Source: Microbacterium sp. BR1
GTDB lineage: Bacteria > Actinomycetota > Actinomycetes > Actinomycetales > Microbacteriaceae
Assembly (NCBI RefSeq): GCF_002812725.1
Contig: NZ_NMUN01000008.1
Location: 124,001 to 188,000 of the forward strand
DNA: 64,000 nt
Direction of reading: 5' to 3'
A model generated the notes under the pieces. It worked only from the letters and a program-made list of their open reading frames with translations, was not told where the DNA came from and did no database searches. Position 1 is the first letter of the stretch. Each line of letters opens with the position of its first letter. Below are positions 41,447-50,986 of this stretch, piece by piece. A program made the position numbers and the translations under genes.

Positions 41447-43359
41447 GCGCGGCGTGTAGCTGCGAGCACGAGCCTGCCACTGCGGCGGAGGATGAGACCG
41501 AAGAGGTGGAGCGGCCCTGGTGGAGGGACCCTGGGATCATGGTGCCGGTCTTCTCCGGTGTCGCGTTCCTGGCTGGTCTGATCCTTGAATGGTCCGGGCT
41601 CAAGATCCCGGCGCTCGTACTGTTCTGGATCGGCCTGCTGCTGGGCGCGTCGACGTTCACTCCTGGCGCGATTCGGAAGCTGTTCAAGGGCAAGCTCGGG
41701 ATCGGGCTGCTGATGACGATCAGCGCGATCGGCGCGGTCATCCTCGGCTATGTGGAGGAGGCCGCTGCTCTGGCGTTCTTGTACTCGATTGCTGAGGCGC
41801 TTGAGGACAAGGCGATGGACCGTGCCCGTGGCGGCCTGCGGGCGCTGCTGAAGCTCGTGCCGGAGACGGCGACCGTGCTGCAGAGCGGCGTCTCTGCGCA
41901 GGTGCCGGCGAGGGAGTTGACGGTCGGCCAGGTCATGGTGGTCCGCCCGGGCGAACGGATCGCAACCGACGGGATCGTCCGCTCTGGCCGCTCAAGCCTG
42001 GACACCTCGGCGATCACCGGGGAGTCGATCCCCGTCGAGGTCGAGCCCGGGGACGCGGTGTCGGCCGGCGCGGTTAACAGCTCCGGCGTGCTGGAGGTCG
42101 AGGCGACCGCGGCCGGTACCGATAACTCGCTTACGACGATCGTGGAGTTGGTCGAGAAAGCGCAGACGGAGAAGGGCGAGCGTGCGCGTCTCGCGGACCG
42201 GATCGCCCGCCCGCTCGTACCCGGTGTGCTGATTCTCGCAGCGCTCGTCGCGATCATTGGGTCACTGCTGGGCGACCCGGAGGTATGGATCACTCGTGCG
42301 CTCGTCGTGCTGGTAGCGGCCTCTCCGTGCGCGCTGGCGATCTCGGTGCCGTTGACGGTCGTTGCCGCGATCGGCGCGGCGAGCAAGTTCGGCGTGATCA
42401 TCAAGTCCGGCGCGGTCTTCGAGCGCTTCGGCACGGTCCGGCACGTCGCGGTCGACAAGACCGGCACCCTGACCCGTAACGAGCCCGCGGTCACCGCGGT
42501 CCTCACTGCGAACGGCATTGCCGAGGAGCAGGCGCTGGCTTGGGCGGCGGCTCTGGAGCAGCACAGCACGCATCCCCTTGCGGCGGCGATCACCGCTGCA
42601 GCCCCGGGTGTTCCCGTGGCCGCGGATGTGACCGAGCAGGCCGGGCACGGCATCGACGGCACCGTCGATGGCGCTCGTATCACGGTCGGCAGCCCCCGCT
42701 GGCTCGACGCCGGCGAGCTCGGCGACCGGGTTGCAGGGCTTGAGGAGCAGGGCATGACTGTCGTGATCGTGCACCGCGACGAGGCACCGGTCGCGGCGAT
42801 CGGCGTCCGCGACGAGCTGCGTCCGGAAGTCCCCGAGGTGGTCCGCACGCTTGCGGATCAGGGCGTCGGCATGACGATGCTCACCGGGGACAACGCCCGC
42901 ACCGCTCGTGCGCTGGCTGCGCAGGCCGGGATCGCTGATGTGCGCGCGGAGCTGCGCCCTGAGGACAAGGCGACCGCGATCGGCGAGTTGTCGAAGGCGG
43001 GATCGGTCGCGATGATCGGTGACGGCATCAACGACGCCCCGGCCCTGGCGTCCGCGGACATCGGCATCGCGATGGGAGCGACCGGCTCCGATGCGGCGAT
43101 CGAGTCTGCGGACGTGGCCTTCACGGGTCATGATCTGCGGCTCATCCCGCGGGCGTTCGATCACGCGCGGCGGGGCCGGCGGATCATCAACCAGAACATC
43201 ATCCTGTCCCTGCTGATCATCACCGCACTGCTCCCGCTCGCGCTCTTCGGGGTCCTGGGGCTCGCGGCTGTCGTCCTGGTCCACGAGGTCGCGGAGGTCA
43301 TCGTGATCCTCAACGGCCTGCGCGCCGCACGCACCCGCACACCACGAATGGAAAGCTGA
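41443..43359 (+). CDS. Heavy-metal P1B-type ATPase with SPC motif (copy 2)
   Basis: 638 aa from GTG 41443, overlapping cmtR (GTGA). A short Cys-bearing N-terminus (CSCEHE) precedes the membrane domain. Transport motif Ser294-Pro-Cys296, DKTGTLT, HPLAAAI (nucleotide domain), GDGINDAPAL and VLVHEVAEVIVILNG. Same P1B-4-like layout as the divergent copy at 39066. Coupling to CmtR makes Cd(II)/Pb(II), perhaps Zn or Co, the likely substrate. The stop overlaps cadD (TGATG). Confidence 0.9.
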   Translation: MSAACSCEHEPATAAEDETEEVERPWWRDPGIMVPVFSGVAFLAGLILEWSGLKIPALVLFWIGLLLGASTFTPGAIRKLFKGKLGIGLLMTISAIGAVILGYVEEAAALAFLYSIAEALEDKAMDRARGGLRALLKLVPETATVLQSGVSAQVPARELTVGQVMVVRPGERIATDGIVRSGRSSLDTSAITGESIPVEVEPGDAVSAGAVNSSGVLEVEATAAGTDNSLTTIVELVEKAQTEKGERARLADRIARPLVPGVLILAALVAIIGSLLGDPEVWITRALVVLVAASPCALAISVPLTVVAAIGAASKFGVIIKSGAVFERFGTVRHVAVDKTGTLTRNEPAVTAVLTANGIAEEQALAWAAALEQHSTHPLAAAITAAAPGVPVAADVTEQAGHGIDGTVDGARITVGSPRWLDAGELGDRVAGLEEQGMTVVIVHRDEAPVAAIGVRDELRPEVPEVVRTLADQGVGMTMLTGDNARTARALAAQAGIADVRAELRPEDKATAIGELSKAGSVAMIGDGINDAPALASADIGIAMGATGSDAAIESADVAFTGHDLRLIPRAFDHARRGRRIINQNIILSLLIITALLPLALFGVLGLAAVVLVHEVAEVIVILNGLRAARTRTPRMES

Positions 43360-43967
43360 TGCTCGCAACCATCGGGTCGGCGATCGGCCTGTTCGCGGCG
43401 ACCAACATCGACGACATCGTCGTGCTCACCGTGCTGTTCCTCGCCTCCAGCCGGGGAAAGCCGCGACCGTGGCAGATCGTCGCAGGCCAGTACCTCGGGT
43501 TCATCACACTCGTCGTGATCAGCGTGATCGCCGCGCTCGGTCTCACGATCGTCCCGGACGAATGGGTCGGCTTCCTGGGTCTGATCCCGCTCGGCATCGG
43601 CATCTGGACGCTCATTCGCGGCCTGCGCCGTAACGGCGACGACGATGATGACGACTCCAAGATCACCGCGGTCGGACTATGGGGGGTCGCCGGGATCACG
43701 ATCGCCAACGGGGCCGACAACATCTCCCTCTACACGCCGATCTTCCGCACCAGCTCGCCCGGCGACGTCGCGGTCATGATCGTCGTGTTCCTGATCCTCG
43801 TCGCCGTCTGGTGCGCTGCCGGGCGACTGATCGGCACCCACAAGGCCGTCACCGAAACGCTCGAACGTGTCGAGCACTGGCTCGTCCCCGTCGTGTTCAT
43901 CGGCCTGGGCCTGTTCATCCTCATTGAATCCGGCGTTATCGTCCGTCTCTTCGAGGCCCTCGCATGA
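43359..43967 (+). CDS. cadD: CadD-family cadmium resistance transporter
   Basis: 202 aa. LysE-like small transporter with paired Asp motifs in the membrane (LFAATNIDDIVVLTVLFL near the start and ITIANGADNISLYTPIF in the middle) and a poly-Asp loop DDDDDD. CadD was found as a cadmium resistance determinant in staphylococci. It overlaps the ATPase and lspA on either side and belongs to the cmtR operon. Confidence 0.9.
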   Translation: MLATIGSAIGLFAATNIDDIVVLTVLFLASSRGKPRPWQIVAGQYLGFITLVVISVIAALGLTIVPDEWVGFLGLIPLGIGIWTLIRGLRRNGDDDDDDSKITAVGLWGVAGITIANGADNISLYTPIFRTSSPGDVAVMIVVFLILVAVWCAAGRLIGTHKAVTETLERVEHWLVPVVFIGLGLFILIESGVIVRLFEALA

Positions 43968-44494
43968 CCCCGGACACGAATACCGACGTTGAGTCGGCAT
44001 CGGCGTCGGGAGAGCGTCCGCAGAGAGGACGCTGGCGGCTCACTGCCTGGGCGCTTCTGATCGCCGTGGTCGTCGTCGTGATCGATCAGGGAACGAAAGT
44101 GTGGGCCGAGGCCACCCTGTCGGAGCACGAGCGCATCCCGCTGATCGGCGACCTGTTGGGCCTGCAGCTCGCGTACAACCCCGGCGCGGCGTTCTCCTTC
44201 GGGGAGAGCTTCACCTGGGTGTTCGCTCTCATCGCCGTCGCGGCCACGGCCACCGCGATCGTGTTCGCGTTCCGGGTCCGACGCCCCGGGTGGGCGATCG
44301 TGATCGGTGCGCTCGGCGGGGCCGCTGCTTCGCACGCCGGCGACCGGCTTTTCCGCCAACCAGGATTCGCCCGGGGGCACGTCGTCGACTTCCTCGCCTA
44401 CGGCAACTGGTTCATCGGGAACCTCGCCGACATCGTGATCGTCACCGCTACGATTGCCGGAGCGCTCCTGATGCTCCGCGGCACCGAGAACTGA
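43964..44494 (+). CDS. lspA: Lipoprotein signal peptidase II (copy 2)
   Basis: 176 aa with a 25-residue hydrophilic N-terminus. DQGTK near 41, YNPGAAFSFG near 71, and catalytic aspartates 127 and 156 (GDRL and GNLADI). The normally strict GNxxDR block reads SHAGDR here, so the Asn is lost although the Asp is kept. An lspA in a Cd/Pb operon recalls pbrC of the Cupriavidus metallidurans lead operon. Whether it matures lipoproteins or has been repurposed cannot be told. Confidence 0.85.
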   Translation: MTPDTNTDVESASASGERPQRGRWRLTAWALLIAVVVVVIDQGTKVWAEATLSEHERIPLIGDLLGLQLAYNPGAAFSFGESFTWVFALIAVAATATAIVFAFRVRRPGWAIVIGALGGAAASHAGDRLFRQPGFARGHVVDFLAYGNWFIGNLADIVIVTATIAGALLMLRGTEN

Positions 44495-44505
44495 GAGGGC
44501 CAACC

Positions 44506-44823
44506 ATGGAGATCACCCTGCAGTACTTCGACGGCTGCCCGAACTGGGAAGTACTCGACCGCCGGCTTGCTGAGCTGCTCGACGGTCGATCAGATATCCG
44601 CGTCACACGACAGTTGGTCGAGACCGCCGAGCACGCCGAGCGCCTCGGATTCCACGGGTCACCGACCGTCCTCGTCGACGGCGTCGATCCCTTCGCCGAC
44701 GAGCACACGCCGGTCGGGCTCGCCTGCCGGGTGTTCCGTACCCCTGCCGGGCTGGGAGGCTCTCCGACCGTCGAGCAACTGCGCGAAGCGATTTCCGGCC
44801 CGGCTCTGACGGGTGATGCTTGA
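44506..44823 (+). CDS. Thioredoxin-fold protein of the cadmium operon
   Basis: 105 aa from ATG 44506, with AGAGGGCC upstream. A thioredoxin-like start (EITLQYFDGCPNWEVLDRRL) and a cis-Pro-type FHGSPTVLVDGVDPF are visible. Only one cysteine is in the usual active-site area, so it is not a classical CxxC redox protein. Similar small proteins are found in mercury and cadmium operons and are sometimes labelled alkylmercury lyase; it lacks that catalytic domain. Last gene of the operon; its stop directly abuts the stop of the converging integrase remnant. Confidence 0.72.
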   Translation: MEITLQYFDGCPNWEVLDRRLAELLDGRSDIRVTRQLVETAEHAERLGFHGSPTVLVDGVDPFADEHTPVGLACRVFRTPAGLGGSPTVEQLREAISGPALTGDA

Positions 44824-45999
44824 TCAGGGGTGGGTGGAGCGGAGAGCCGGGTAATCGGACCACTCGCCACCGGCGAGACGCGACCATGAGGCAGCGGATG
44901 CCGTCGTGATGCCGAGGAGATCCGAGACGATCCGGGGATGCAGTTGCCGGGTGAGCTCGATGAGCGCTGTCGTGCGGGCGCTCCCGGCAAGCAGGCCTTC
45001 GGCGCGAAGGCGACGGCTGAGCGGCCCCGGGGTGAGGTGACGGCCCGGGTTCCGGCCGGGGAACAACCACCCTTCAGGATGGCCCTTTGTGGCATCGACG
45101 AGCTCGACGATGGCGTCGCCGAGGATCGCGGGGACCTCGATCGGCTCGGCCCCGACGGTGAGCGTCACGGGCCGCGAGCTCGTGTCGACCTGTGCCCGGG
45201 TGATCGTGACGATGCGGGTCAGCTGGATCCCGTAGAGCAGCACGAGGAGACCCGCGGCCCGGGTCTTCGGGTCCATGTCGGCATCGGACAGGAACCTGCG
45301 GGCCATCTGCCATCGGTGATCAGAGGCGTAGTCTCGCCCCTCGAGGCGATGGGCTCGAAACTCGACCCGAAGGGTGCTCAGCCGGTGTTTTCGCAGCCAA
45401 CGAGTGAACGGTGCCAGCGCGTCGCGTTGGCTAGGCGAATCGGTCAGATACGCGTCGAGTAGGCGCTGCGGGAACGTCGCCAGCGTCTCCTGCTGCGCCC
45501 GGATCTCCCCGAGGAACGCGGCGCAGTACTTCAGTGCAGCCCTCTGCCTCTGGAAGCCGGAAGCAGGGCTGGACGCGCTGCGCAGTGTCCGAGTGGATCG
45601 GAGGAGCTCCCAGGTGCAGTAGCGGCGCAGGATCAGCCGGTCCTCGGGATGGTCGATGCCACCGAGCCAGTCGTTGAGCCAGTGGTCGAAGCGCGTGCCC
45701 TCGACGTCGAGCTCCGGCAGCACGCCGGAACGGACCAGCAGTGAGAGGAGGAACGCGACCGACTGTCCCGACCGGGCTCGGGTGATGATCGCCTCGGCGG
45801 TGAGCGGCAGGGTCCCGTCCGCGAGCTCGCGGAGCACCATCGCGCACTTGCTCTTGTGCAGCCAGCGTTCGAGCGACGCCGCTTTGCCATGGTGCGTGAG
45901 CAGATAGTCAGCAAGCGGGTGGAGATCCTCACGGATCTCTCCCGCATCGTCGGCGAGCAGCTGTTGGATCGCGACGGGCCGGCGGCACTCGACGCAGAG
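44824..45999 (-). pseudogene. Integrase-like (tyrosine recombinase) remnant, 5'-truncated
   Basis: About 390 in-frame codons without a credible start. The C-terminal half (SDADMDPKTRAAGLLVLLYGIQLTRIVTITRAQV ... LHPRIVSDLLGITTASAASWSRLAGGEWSDY) resembles tyrosine recombinases: an Arg-bearing helix, an H-x-x-R-like segment and a late Tyr. The N-terminal part (CVECRRPVAI) suggests a small zinc-binding start. Upstream of 45999 the frame continues only as antisense of acetate kinase, so the gene was cut there. It may mark the edge of an integrated island. Confidence 0.6.
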
Positions 46000-46503
46000 G
46001 TGCCGCTGGAGGGGCTCGTGATGGGCACTCGCGCCGGGGACCTGGATCCGGGGGTGCTCCTCGCGCTCGGCCGCGCCGGCGTAGCATGGGATCGGCTGGA
46101 GGCGCTGCTCACGCGCGAGAGCGGCCTGCGGGCGCTGGCCGGCACCGAGGACATGCGCGACATCCATGCCGCGGCCGCCGCTGGGGATGCGAGCGCCGCC
46201 GCTGCGCTCGACGTCTACCATCCCCGGCTGCGCCACTATCTCGGCGCCTACCTCGCCCAGCTCGGCGGAGCGGACGCGATCGTCTTCACCGGCGGCGTCG
46301 GCGAGAACGCCGCCGCGACGCGCGCGGCGGTGGTCTCCGGCATGGCGGGCCTGGGCATCCTGATCGACCCGGCACGCAACGAGGCGAGGGCCGACGGGGC
46401 GCGAGCGATCTCGGACCCGAGCTCACCGGTCGCCGTGCTGATCGTTCCCACGGACGAGGAGCTCGAGATCGCCCGGCAGTCGCTCGCAGCGGTCAGCGTC
46501 TAG
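46000..46503 (+). pseudogene. ackA: Acetate kinase, C-terminal fragment (5'-truncated)
   Basis: About 167 codons beginning VPLEGLVMGTRAGDLDPGV, a signature stretch in the middle of AckA, through GLRALAGTEDMRDI and IVFTGGVGENAA to a normal-looking C-terminus. AckA is about 400 aa, so the N-terminal 230 or so residues, including much of the active site, are missing. The break is at the integrase remnant. AckA is the usual partner of phosphoketolase Xfp (acetyl phosphate to acetate plus ATP), and xfp lies at 54068. Confidence 0.85.
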
Positions 46504-46990
46504 CGGTTCGGTCGACGTCGGAGGAGGCGGTCTCGTTCGTCCGATGCCGTCGGATGACGTTCAAGACGAGGACGGTTGCGAGCACCAGTGCCAGCACGAA
46601 CATGGTCGCGATGAACCACAGGAAGTCCGAGCCGATCAGGATGTTGCTGATGACGAAGCGTCCGAAGGCGACGAGCACCCCGGCCGCCGTGCCGAGGTAG
46701 AGCCACAGCGTGCGGCGGGACAGCAGGGACGCGCCGATGCCCAGCAGCACGATCCCGAACCCCGCGATGAAGCCGCCCCAGGTCGAGAAGACGATCCCGA
46801 GCCAGTCCACGAATGCCACTGGCAGCGTGGCGGCGTCGATACCCGTATGCCGGATGTCTTCTGGCAGGAGGGAGGGTCGAAGGAACAGGAAGTAGACCCC
46901 GATCCCGAGGGTGAAGACGCCGAGCGCGGTCGTGAGAGCGCCGCCTAGCAGGTCCTTCCGGAGACGTTCCTGAGTGGGCATCCGAGACAT
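46493..46990 (-). CDS. Small integral membrane protein of unknown function
   Basis: 165 aa from ATG 46990 (ATG 46981 is possible). Four hydrophobic segments: near residues 15-35, 58-82, 88-112 and 125-148, with a basic cytoplasmic end (VIRRHRTNE). The frame is open far upstream but only as antisense of other genes. It runs toward the acetate kinase remnant, overlapping its end by 11 bases. No family is recognised. Confidence 0.65.
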   Translation of the reverse strand: MSRMPTQERLRKDLLGGALTTALGVFTLGIGVYFLFLRPSLLPEDIRHTGIDAATLPVAFVDWLGIVFSTWGGFIAGFGIVLLGIGASLLSRRTLWLYLGTAAGVLVAFGRFVISNILIGSDFLWFIATMFVLALVLATVLVLNVIRRHRTNETASSDVDRTARR

Positions 46991-47094
46991 CCGTCCTGTT
47001 CGACCGTGGGGCGCGTTCTCGCCTGGACCTGTGCCGGTGAGATGTGCCCTGGGCCCCAAGCGTTGCACAGGACATCCCGATCGGGCGAGAGCGG

Positions 47095-47616
47095 TCAGAG
47101 CCGGTCCAGGATGAACTGCACCCGCTCGTCGGCGCTGAGGACCGGAACCCGCACGACCGGCAAGGGCAGCGCTTCGTACACCTGGGTCAGCAGTTCGTGG
47201 ATGCGCTGCTGGGCGGCGGTGTCCTCGGTGCGGGCGTAGTCGGCGGCCAGGGGCAGCAGGTCGAGGATGAACGTCGTGCGGTAGTCGACGTGCTCGAGCG
47301 CGGTGAGCAGGGCGGGGTCGGGCTCGAGATCGAGGAAGCGGTAGTAGGCGAGGGAGTCGGGGACGGCCCGGTCGAGGAACACGGTGGCGTCCGGGTCGAG
47401 GGCAGCTTCCTCCGCGAGCTGCATGTCCAGGACGCCGCGCTGGAACTGCCGCTGCTTCGCCCGGACCTCCTCGACGGTGCGGCCGGCGATGCGCTGCAGG
47501 TCGAGATAGTGCCGGGCATGCTCGATGGTGGTGGTGTAGCCGCGGTCCCGCAGCAGGTTCACGGTGGTGGTCTTGCCCGAGCTGGGCCCGCCGGTGATGA
47601 CGTACCAGTTGGTCAC
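47095..47616 (-). CDS. P-loop ATPase/kinase-like protein (AAA_28 type)
   Basis: 173 aa from ATG 47616. Walker A GGPSSGKTT at residues 9-17; ATVFLDRAVPDSLAYY resembles the Walker B and lid region of small nucleoside-kinase-like P-loop proteins (AAA_28), which have no settled function. It starts next to the csoR operator and diverges from csoR, so copper could affect it as well. Confidence 0.72.
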   Translation of the reverse strand: MTNWYVITGGPSSGKTTTVNLLRDRGYTTTIEHARHYLDLQRIAGRTVEEVRAKQRQFQRGVLDMQLAEEAALDPDATVFLDRAVPDSLAYYRFLDLEPDPALLTALEHVDYRTTFILDLLPLAADYARTEDTAAQQRIHELLTQVYEALPLPVVRVPVLSADERVQFILDRL

Positions 47617-47669
47617 GTTCGCCCTTTCGCTCTGCCCGCTCCGGGAATATCCTCTTCACGAAGTACCTT

Positions 47670-47686
47670 ATACCGCTATAGGGTAT
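47670..47686 (+). promoter_or_regulatory. Probable CsoR operator upstream of csoR
   Basis: ATACC-gctatag-GGTAT, a 17-bp dyad 25 bases upstream of the csoR start, within a TATA-rich divergent region. It has the same arm and spacer layout as the site at 27814-27830. A TTCACG/TATAGG pair (47655-47660 and 47677-47682) would place the dyad over the promoter, as expected for auto-repression. Confidence 0.7.
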
Positions 47687-47711
47687 ACGATCGACGTCGG
47701 AGGTGGCTGAG

Positions 47712-47996
47712 ATGGCACACGGATACGTGGATGACAAGCAGGCGCTGCTGGCGCGGTTGCGTCGAGCGGAGGGGCAGGTGCGCGGGATCGCGCGGATGGT
47801 CGACGAGGACGTGTACTGCATCGACATCCTGACCCAGGTCTCGGCGGCGACGAAGGCGCTGGAGTCGGTCGCGCTGACGCTGCTGGAGGACCATCTCGGG
47901 CATTGCGTCGCGCAGGCGACCGCGCAGGGCGGCCCGATCGCGGAGGAGAAGCTCCGCGAGGCGAACGCCGCGATCGCGCGGCTGGTCCGCTCCTAG
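47712..47996 (+). CDS. csoR: Copper-sensing repressor CsoR
   Basis: 94 aa from ATG 47712, 9 bases after CGGAGG; GTG 47703 is in frame but too close. DUF156 helical fold: LLARLRRAEGQVRGIARMVDEDVYCIDILTQVSAATKALESVAL...DHLGHCV. The Cys in DVYC and the His and Cys in LGHC form the C-H-C Cu(I) site of CsoR. Cu(I) should release it from the dyad upstream, inducing the following copZ-copA genes and probably the DUF6153 module at 27868. Confidence 0.9.
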   Translation: MAHGYVDDKQALLARLRRAEGQVRGIARMVDEDVYCIDILTQVSAATKALESVALTLLEDHLGHCVAQATAQGGPIAEEKLREANAAIARLVRS

Positions 47997-48042
47997 AACG
48001 TTCACACCACACGCATCGACACGCTCACGAAAGGAGCACAAC

Positions 48043-48396
48043 ATGACCGGACAAGGATTCCAGGACCTCGGCCTGCAGGCGACGAACGGCGGTGGCTGCG
48101 CCTGTTGCGCCCCCACCTCCCACGCCGCCACGGCCAACACCACCGCCTCCGCGACGGCGCAACCGGCATCGGGCGAGGTGTCGGCGCAGTTCCTGGTGGA
48201 GGGGATGACGTGCTCGCACTGCTTGCGGAGCGTCACCGAGGAGGTCTCCGCGATCGACGGGGTCTCCGGCGTCGAGGTCGACCTGCACGCCGGCGGCGTG
48301 TCCACGGTGACCGTGTCCAGCACCGCCCCGGTGGACGCGGAGCGGGTGCGGGAGGCGGTCGAGGAGGCCGGGTACAGCCTCGCCGCAGCCTCATGA
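48043..48396 (+). CDS. CopZ-like metallochaperone with a cysteine-rich N-terminus
   Basis: 117 aa. Residues about 47-114 are a heavy-metal-associated domain with GMTCSHC (Cys57, Cys60), the Cu(I) site. Before it is an unusual extension [16 protein letters not shown] with three cysteines and a low-complexity linker. It should carry Cu(I) to CopA, whose start overlaps its stop (ATGA). Good AAAGGAG ribosome-binding site. Confidence 0.88.
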   Translation: MTGQGFQDLGLQATNGGGCACCAPTSHAATANTTASATAQPASGEVSAQFLVEGMTCSHCLRSVTEEVSAIDGVSGVEVDLHAGGVSTVTVSSTAPVDAERVREAVEEAGYSLAAAS

Positions 48397-50672
48397 GCAC
48401 GCTGGACGTCGATCTCGACATCACCGGGATGACCTGCGCGTCGTGCGCGACGCGGGTCGAGCGGAAGCTGAACAAGCTGCCCGGGGTGGAGGCGACGGTC
48501 AACTTCGCCACCGAGAAGGCCCGCGTGCACTCGGAGGCCCCGGTGCCGGTGGAGGAGCTGATCGCGGCGGTCGAGCAGGCGGGGTACGGAGCGAGCCTCC
48601 CAGCCCCGCCTGTGCCCGACACGGCTGAGCAGACCATCCCGCGGGACGATGAGCTGGCGTCGCTGCGGCAGCGGCTGATCGTCTCGGCGGTGCTGGCGGT
48701 GCCGGTCGCGGTGCTGTCGATGATCCCCGCCCTGCAGTTCACCTACTGGCAGTGGCTCACGCTCACCCTGGCCGCGCCGGTGGTGGTGTGGGGGGCGTGG
48801 CCGTTCCACCGCGCCGCGGCGATCAATGCCCGGCACGGGGCGGCGACGATGGACACTCTGATCAGCGTCGGGGTGCTGGCCGCGTTCGGCTGGTCGCTGT
48901 ACGCGCTGTTCTTCGGCGGTGCGGGGATGCCGGGAATGCGGATGAGCGTCACCTTCGTCGGCACCCCGCAGGCCGGTGGCCACGAGGTGTACCTGGAGGT
49001 CGCCGCGCTGGTGACCGTGTTCATCCTCCTCGGCCGCTACCTCGAGGTTCGTGCCAAGCGGCAGTCCGGCGAGGCCCTGCGCGCCCTGCTGGAGCTCGGC
49101 GCCAAGGACGCAGTGATCCTCCGCGAAGGCACTGAGCAGCGCGTCCCCGTCGCACAGCTCGTTCCGGGTGATGTCGTGGTGGTGCGGCCGGGTGAGAAGA
49201 TCCCCGCCGACGGCCTCGTCACCGAGGGAATGTCCGCGGTGGACGAGTCGATGCTGACCGGCGAGTCCGTGCCGGTCGAAGTCGCCCCCGGCTCCCGCGT
49301 GGTCGGCGCGACTGTGAACACCGGCGGGCGCCTGCTCGTGCAGATCACCCGCGTCGGCGCCGACACCGAGCTGGCCCGGATGGCGCGGCTGGTCGAGGAG
49401 GCGCAGACCGGCAAGGCCCAGGTGCAGCGCCTCGCCGACCGGGTGTCGGCCGTCTTCGTCCCCATCGTCATTGTCCTCGCCCTGGCCGCGTTCGCCGGGT
49501 GGCTGATCGCGGGGGCGCCCTTGGAGGTCGCCTTCACCGCCGCGGTGACCACCCTGATCATCGCCTGCCCGTGCGCGCTGGGGCTGGCGACGCCGACCGC
49601 TCTGCTGGTCGGCACCGGCCGCGGCGCCCAGCTGGGCATCCTCATCCGCGGACCCCAGGTGCTCGAGCAGACCCGCCGCATCGACACCGTCGTGCTCGAC
49701 AAGACCGGCACCATCACCGCCGGCACCATGACCGTCACCGGCATCCACCCCGCTCCCGGCACCGATGAGGCGGAGCTGATCCGGTTCGCCGCGGCGCTCG
49801 AGCACGGCTCCGAGCACCCCATCGGCCGCGCCATCACCGCCGCAGCCGACGGCCCGACGGATGCCGTGGAGTCATTCGCCGCCGAGGCCGGTCAAGGCGT
49901 GCAGGGCATCGTCGACGGCCGCATGGTCGCCGCCGGCCGCGCCACCTGGATCACCGGGCAATGGGCGATCGCGATCCCCGACGAGCTCGCCGCGACGATC
50001 ACGGCCGACGAGGCCGCGGGCGCCACCGTGACCGTCGTGGCGTGGGACGGGCAGGCGCGCGGCGCGATCAGCGTCGCCGACACCATCAAGCCCACCAGCC
50101 GTGAGGCCATCGCCCGACTGCGCGGGCTCGGGCTGACCCCGATCCTGCTCACCGGCGACAACCCCGGCGCCGCCCGCACCATCGCCGACGACGCCGGCAT
50201 CGAGGACGTCCGCGCCGGAGTCACCCCGCAGGGCAAACTCGACACCATCCGCGAGCTGCAGGCATCCGGACGGGTGGTCGCGATGGTCGGCGACGGCGTG
50301 AACGACGCCGCCGCCCTCGCCCAAGCGGACCTCGGCATCGCAATGGGCACCGGCACCGACGCGGCCATCACCGCCGCGGACCTGACCATCGTCTCCGGCG
50401 ACCTGCTCCTGGTCCCGGACGCGATCCGGCTCGCCCGCCGCACCCTGGGCACCATCAAGGGCAACCTGTTCTGGGCGTTCGCGTACAACGTCGCCGCGAT
50501 CCCGGTCGCGATGCTCGCCCTGCTCAACCCCATCCTCGCCGCCGCCGCGATGGCGTTCAGCAGCGTGTTCGTCGTCACCAACAGCCTCCGACTGCGCCGT
50601 TTCCGCCTCCTGCCCGCCCCGACGCCCACCGTCCTGACGCCCAGCCGCGACACCACCCCCGTCCACGCCTGA
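48393..50672 (+). CDS. copA: Cu(I)-exporting P1B-1 ATPase CopA
   Basis: 759 aa from ATG 48393. One N-terminal heavy-metal domain (GMTCASC, Cys15, Cys18), eight helices, transport motif Cys392-Pro-Cys394 in [29 protein letters not shown], and [10 protein letters not shown]. This is the classic copper-export pump. Start overlaps the chaperone gene; regulation by CsoR is likely. Confidence 0.93.
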   Translation: MSTLDVDLDITGMTCASCATRVERKLNKLPGVEATVNFATEKARVHSEAPVPVEELIAAVEQAGYGASLPAPPVPDTAEQTIPRDDELASLRQRLIVSAVLAVPVAVLSMIPALQFTYWQWLTLTLAAPVVVWGAWPFHRAAAINARHGAATMDTLISVGVLAAFGWSLYALFFGGAGMPGMRMSVTFVGTPQAGGHEVYLEVAALVTVFILLGRYLEVRAKRQSGEALRALLELGAKDAVILREGTEQRVPVAQLVPGDVVVVRPGEKIPADGLVTEGMSAVDESMLTGESVPVEVAPGSRVVGATVNTGGRLLVQITRVGADTELARMARLVEEAQTGKAQVQRLADRVSAVFVPIVIVLALAAFAGWLIAGAPLEVAFTAAVTTLIIACPCALGLATPTALLVGTGRGAQLGILIRGPQVLEQTRRIDTVVLDKTGTITAGTMTVTGIHPAPGTDEAELIRFAAALEHGSEHPIGRAITAAADGPTDAVESFAAEAGQGVQGIVDGRMVAAGRATWITGQWAIAIPDELAATITADEAAGATVTVVAWDGQARGAISVADTIKPTSREAIARLRGLGLTPILLTGDNPGAARTIADDAGIEDVRAGVTPQGKLDTIRELQASGRVVAMVGDGVNDAAALAQADLGIAMGTGTDAAITAADLTIVSGDLLLVPDAIRLARRTLGTIKGNLFWAFAYNVAAIPVAMLALLNPILAAAAMAFSSVFVVTNSLRLRRFRLLPAPTPTVLTPSRDTTPVHA

Positions 50673-50693
50673 CACCCACGCAAGGAGACCGCC

Positions 50694-50957
50694 ATGACGC
50701 ACGACCACGAGCACCACACCGGCCACGAGCACGCCGCGCACGATCACGGATCCCACGAGCACCATCACCATGAGCCCCCGGCCGGGGCGACCAACCTCGT
50801 CACCTGCCCGGTCATGCCCGGCAATCAGGTCGACCCGGCGTGGGCAGAGAAGCGCGGCCTGTTCCGTGACTACGAAGGCGCGCGGTACTGGTTCTGCTGC
50901 CCCGAGTGCGGGCCGCTGTTCGACGGCGACCCCGCCCGCTACGCCAACGCCGCCTGA
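50694..50957 (+). CDS. His-rich YHS-domain metal-binding protein
   Basis: 87 aa. The first 30 residues are almost all His with Asp, Glu and Gly (HDHEHHTGHEH...HHHHE), a metal sponge. A YHS/TRASH-type domain follows: VTCPVMPGNQVDPAWAEKRG and ARYWFCCPECGPLFDGDPARYA, with Cys in CPVM and CCPEC. Such domains bind copper and accompany CopA in many operons. It has a clear AAGGAG ribosome-binding site and no signal peptide, so it is cytoplasmic. Confidence 0.82.
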   Translation: MTHDHEHHTGHEHAAHDHGSHEHHHHEPPAGATNLVTCPVMPGNQVDPAWAEKRGLFRDYEGARYWFCCPECGPLFDGDPARYANAA

Positions 50958-50986
50958 CCCACGACGGCAGGGAAAGGGGGCGCGGG

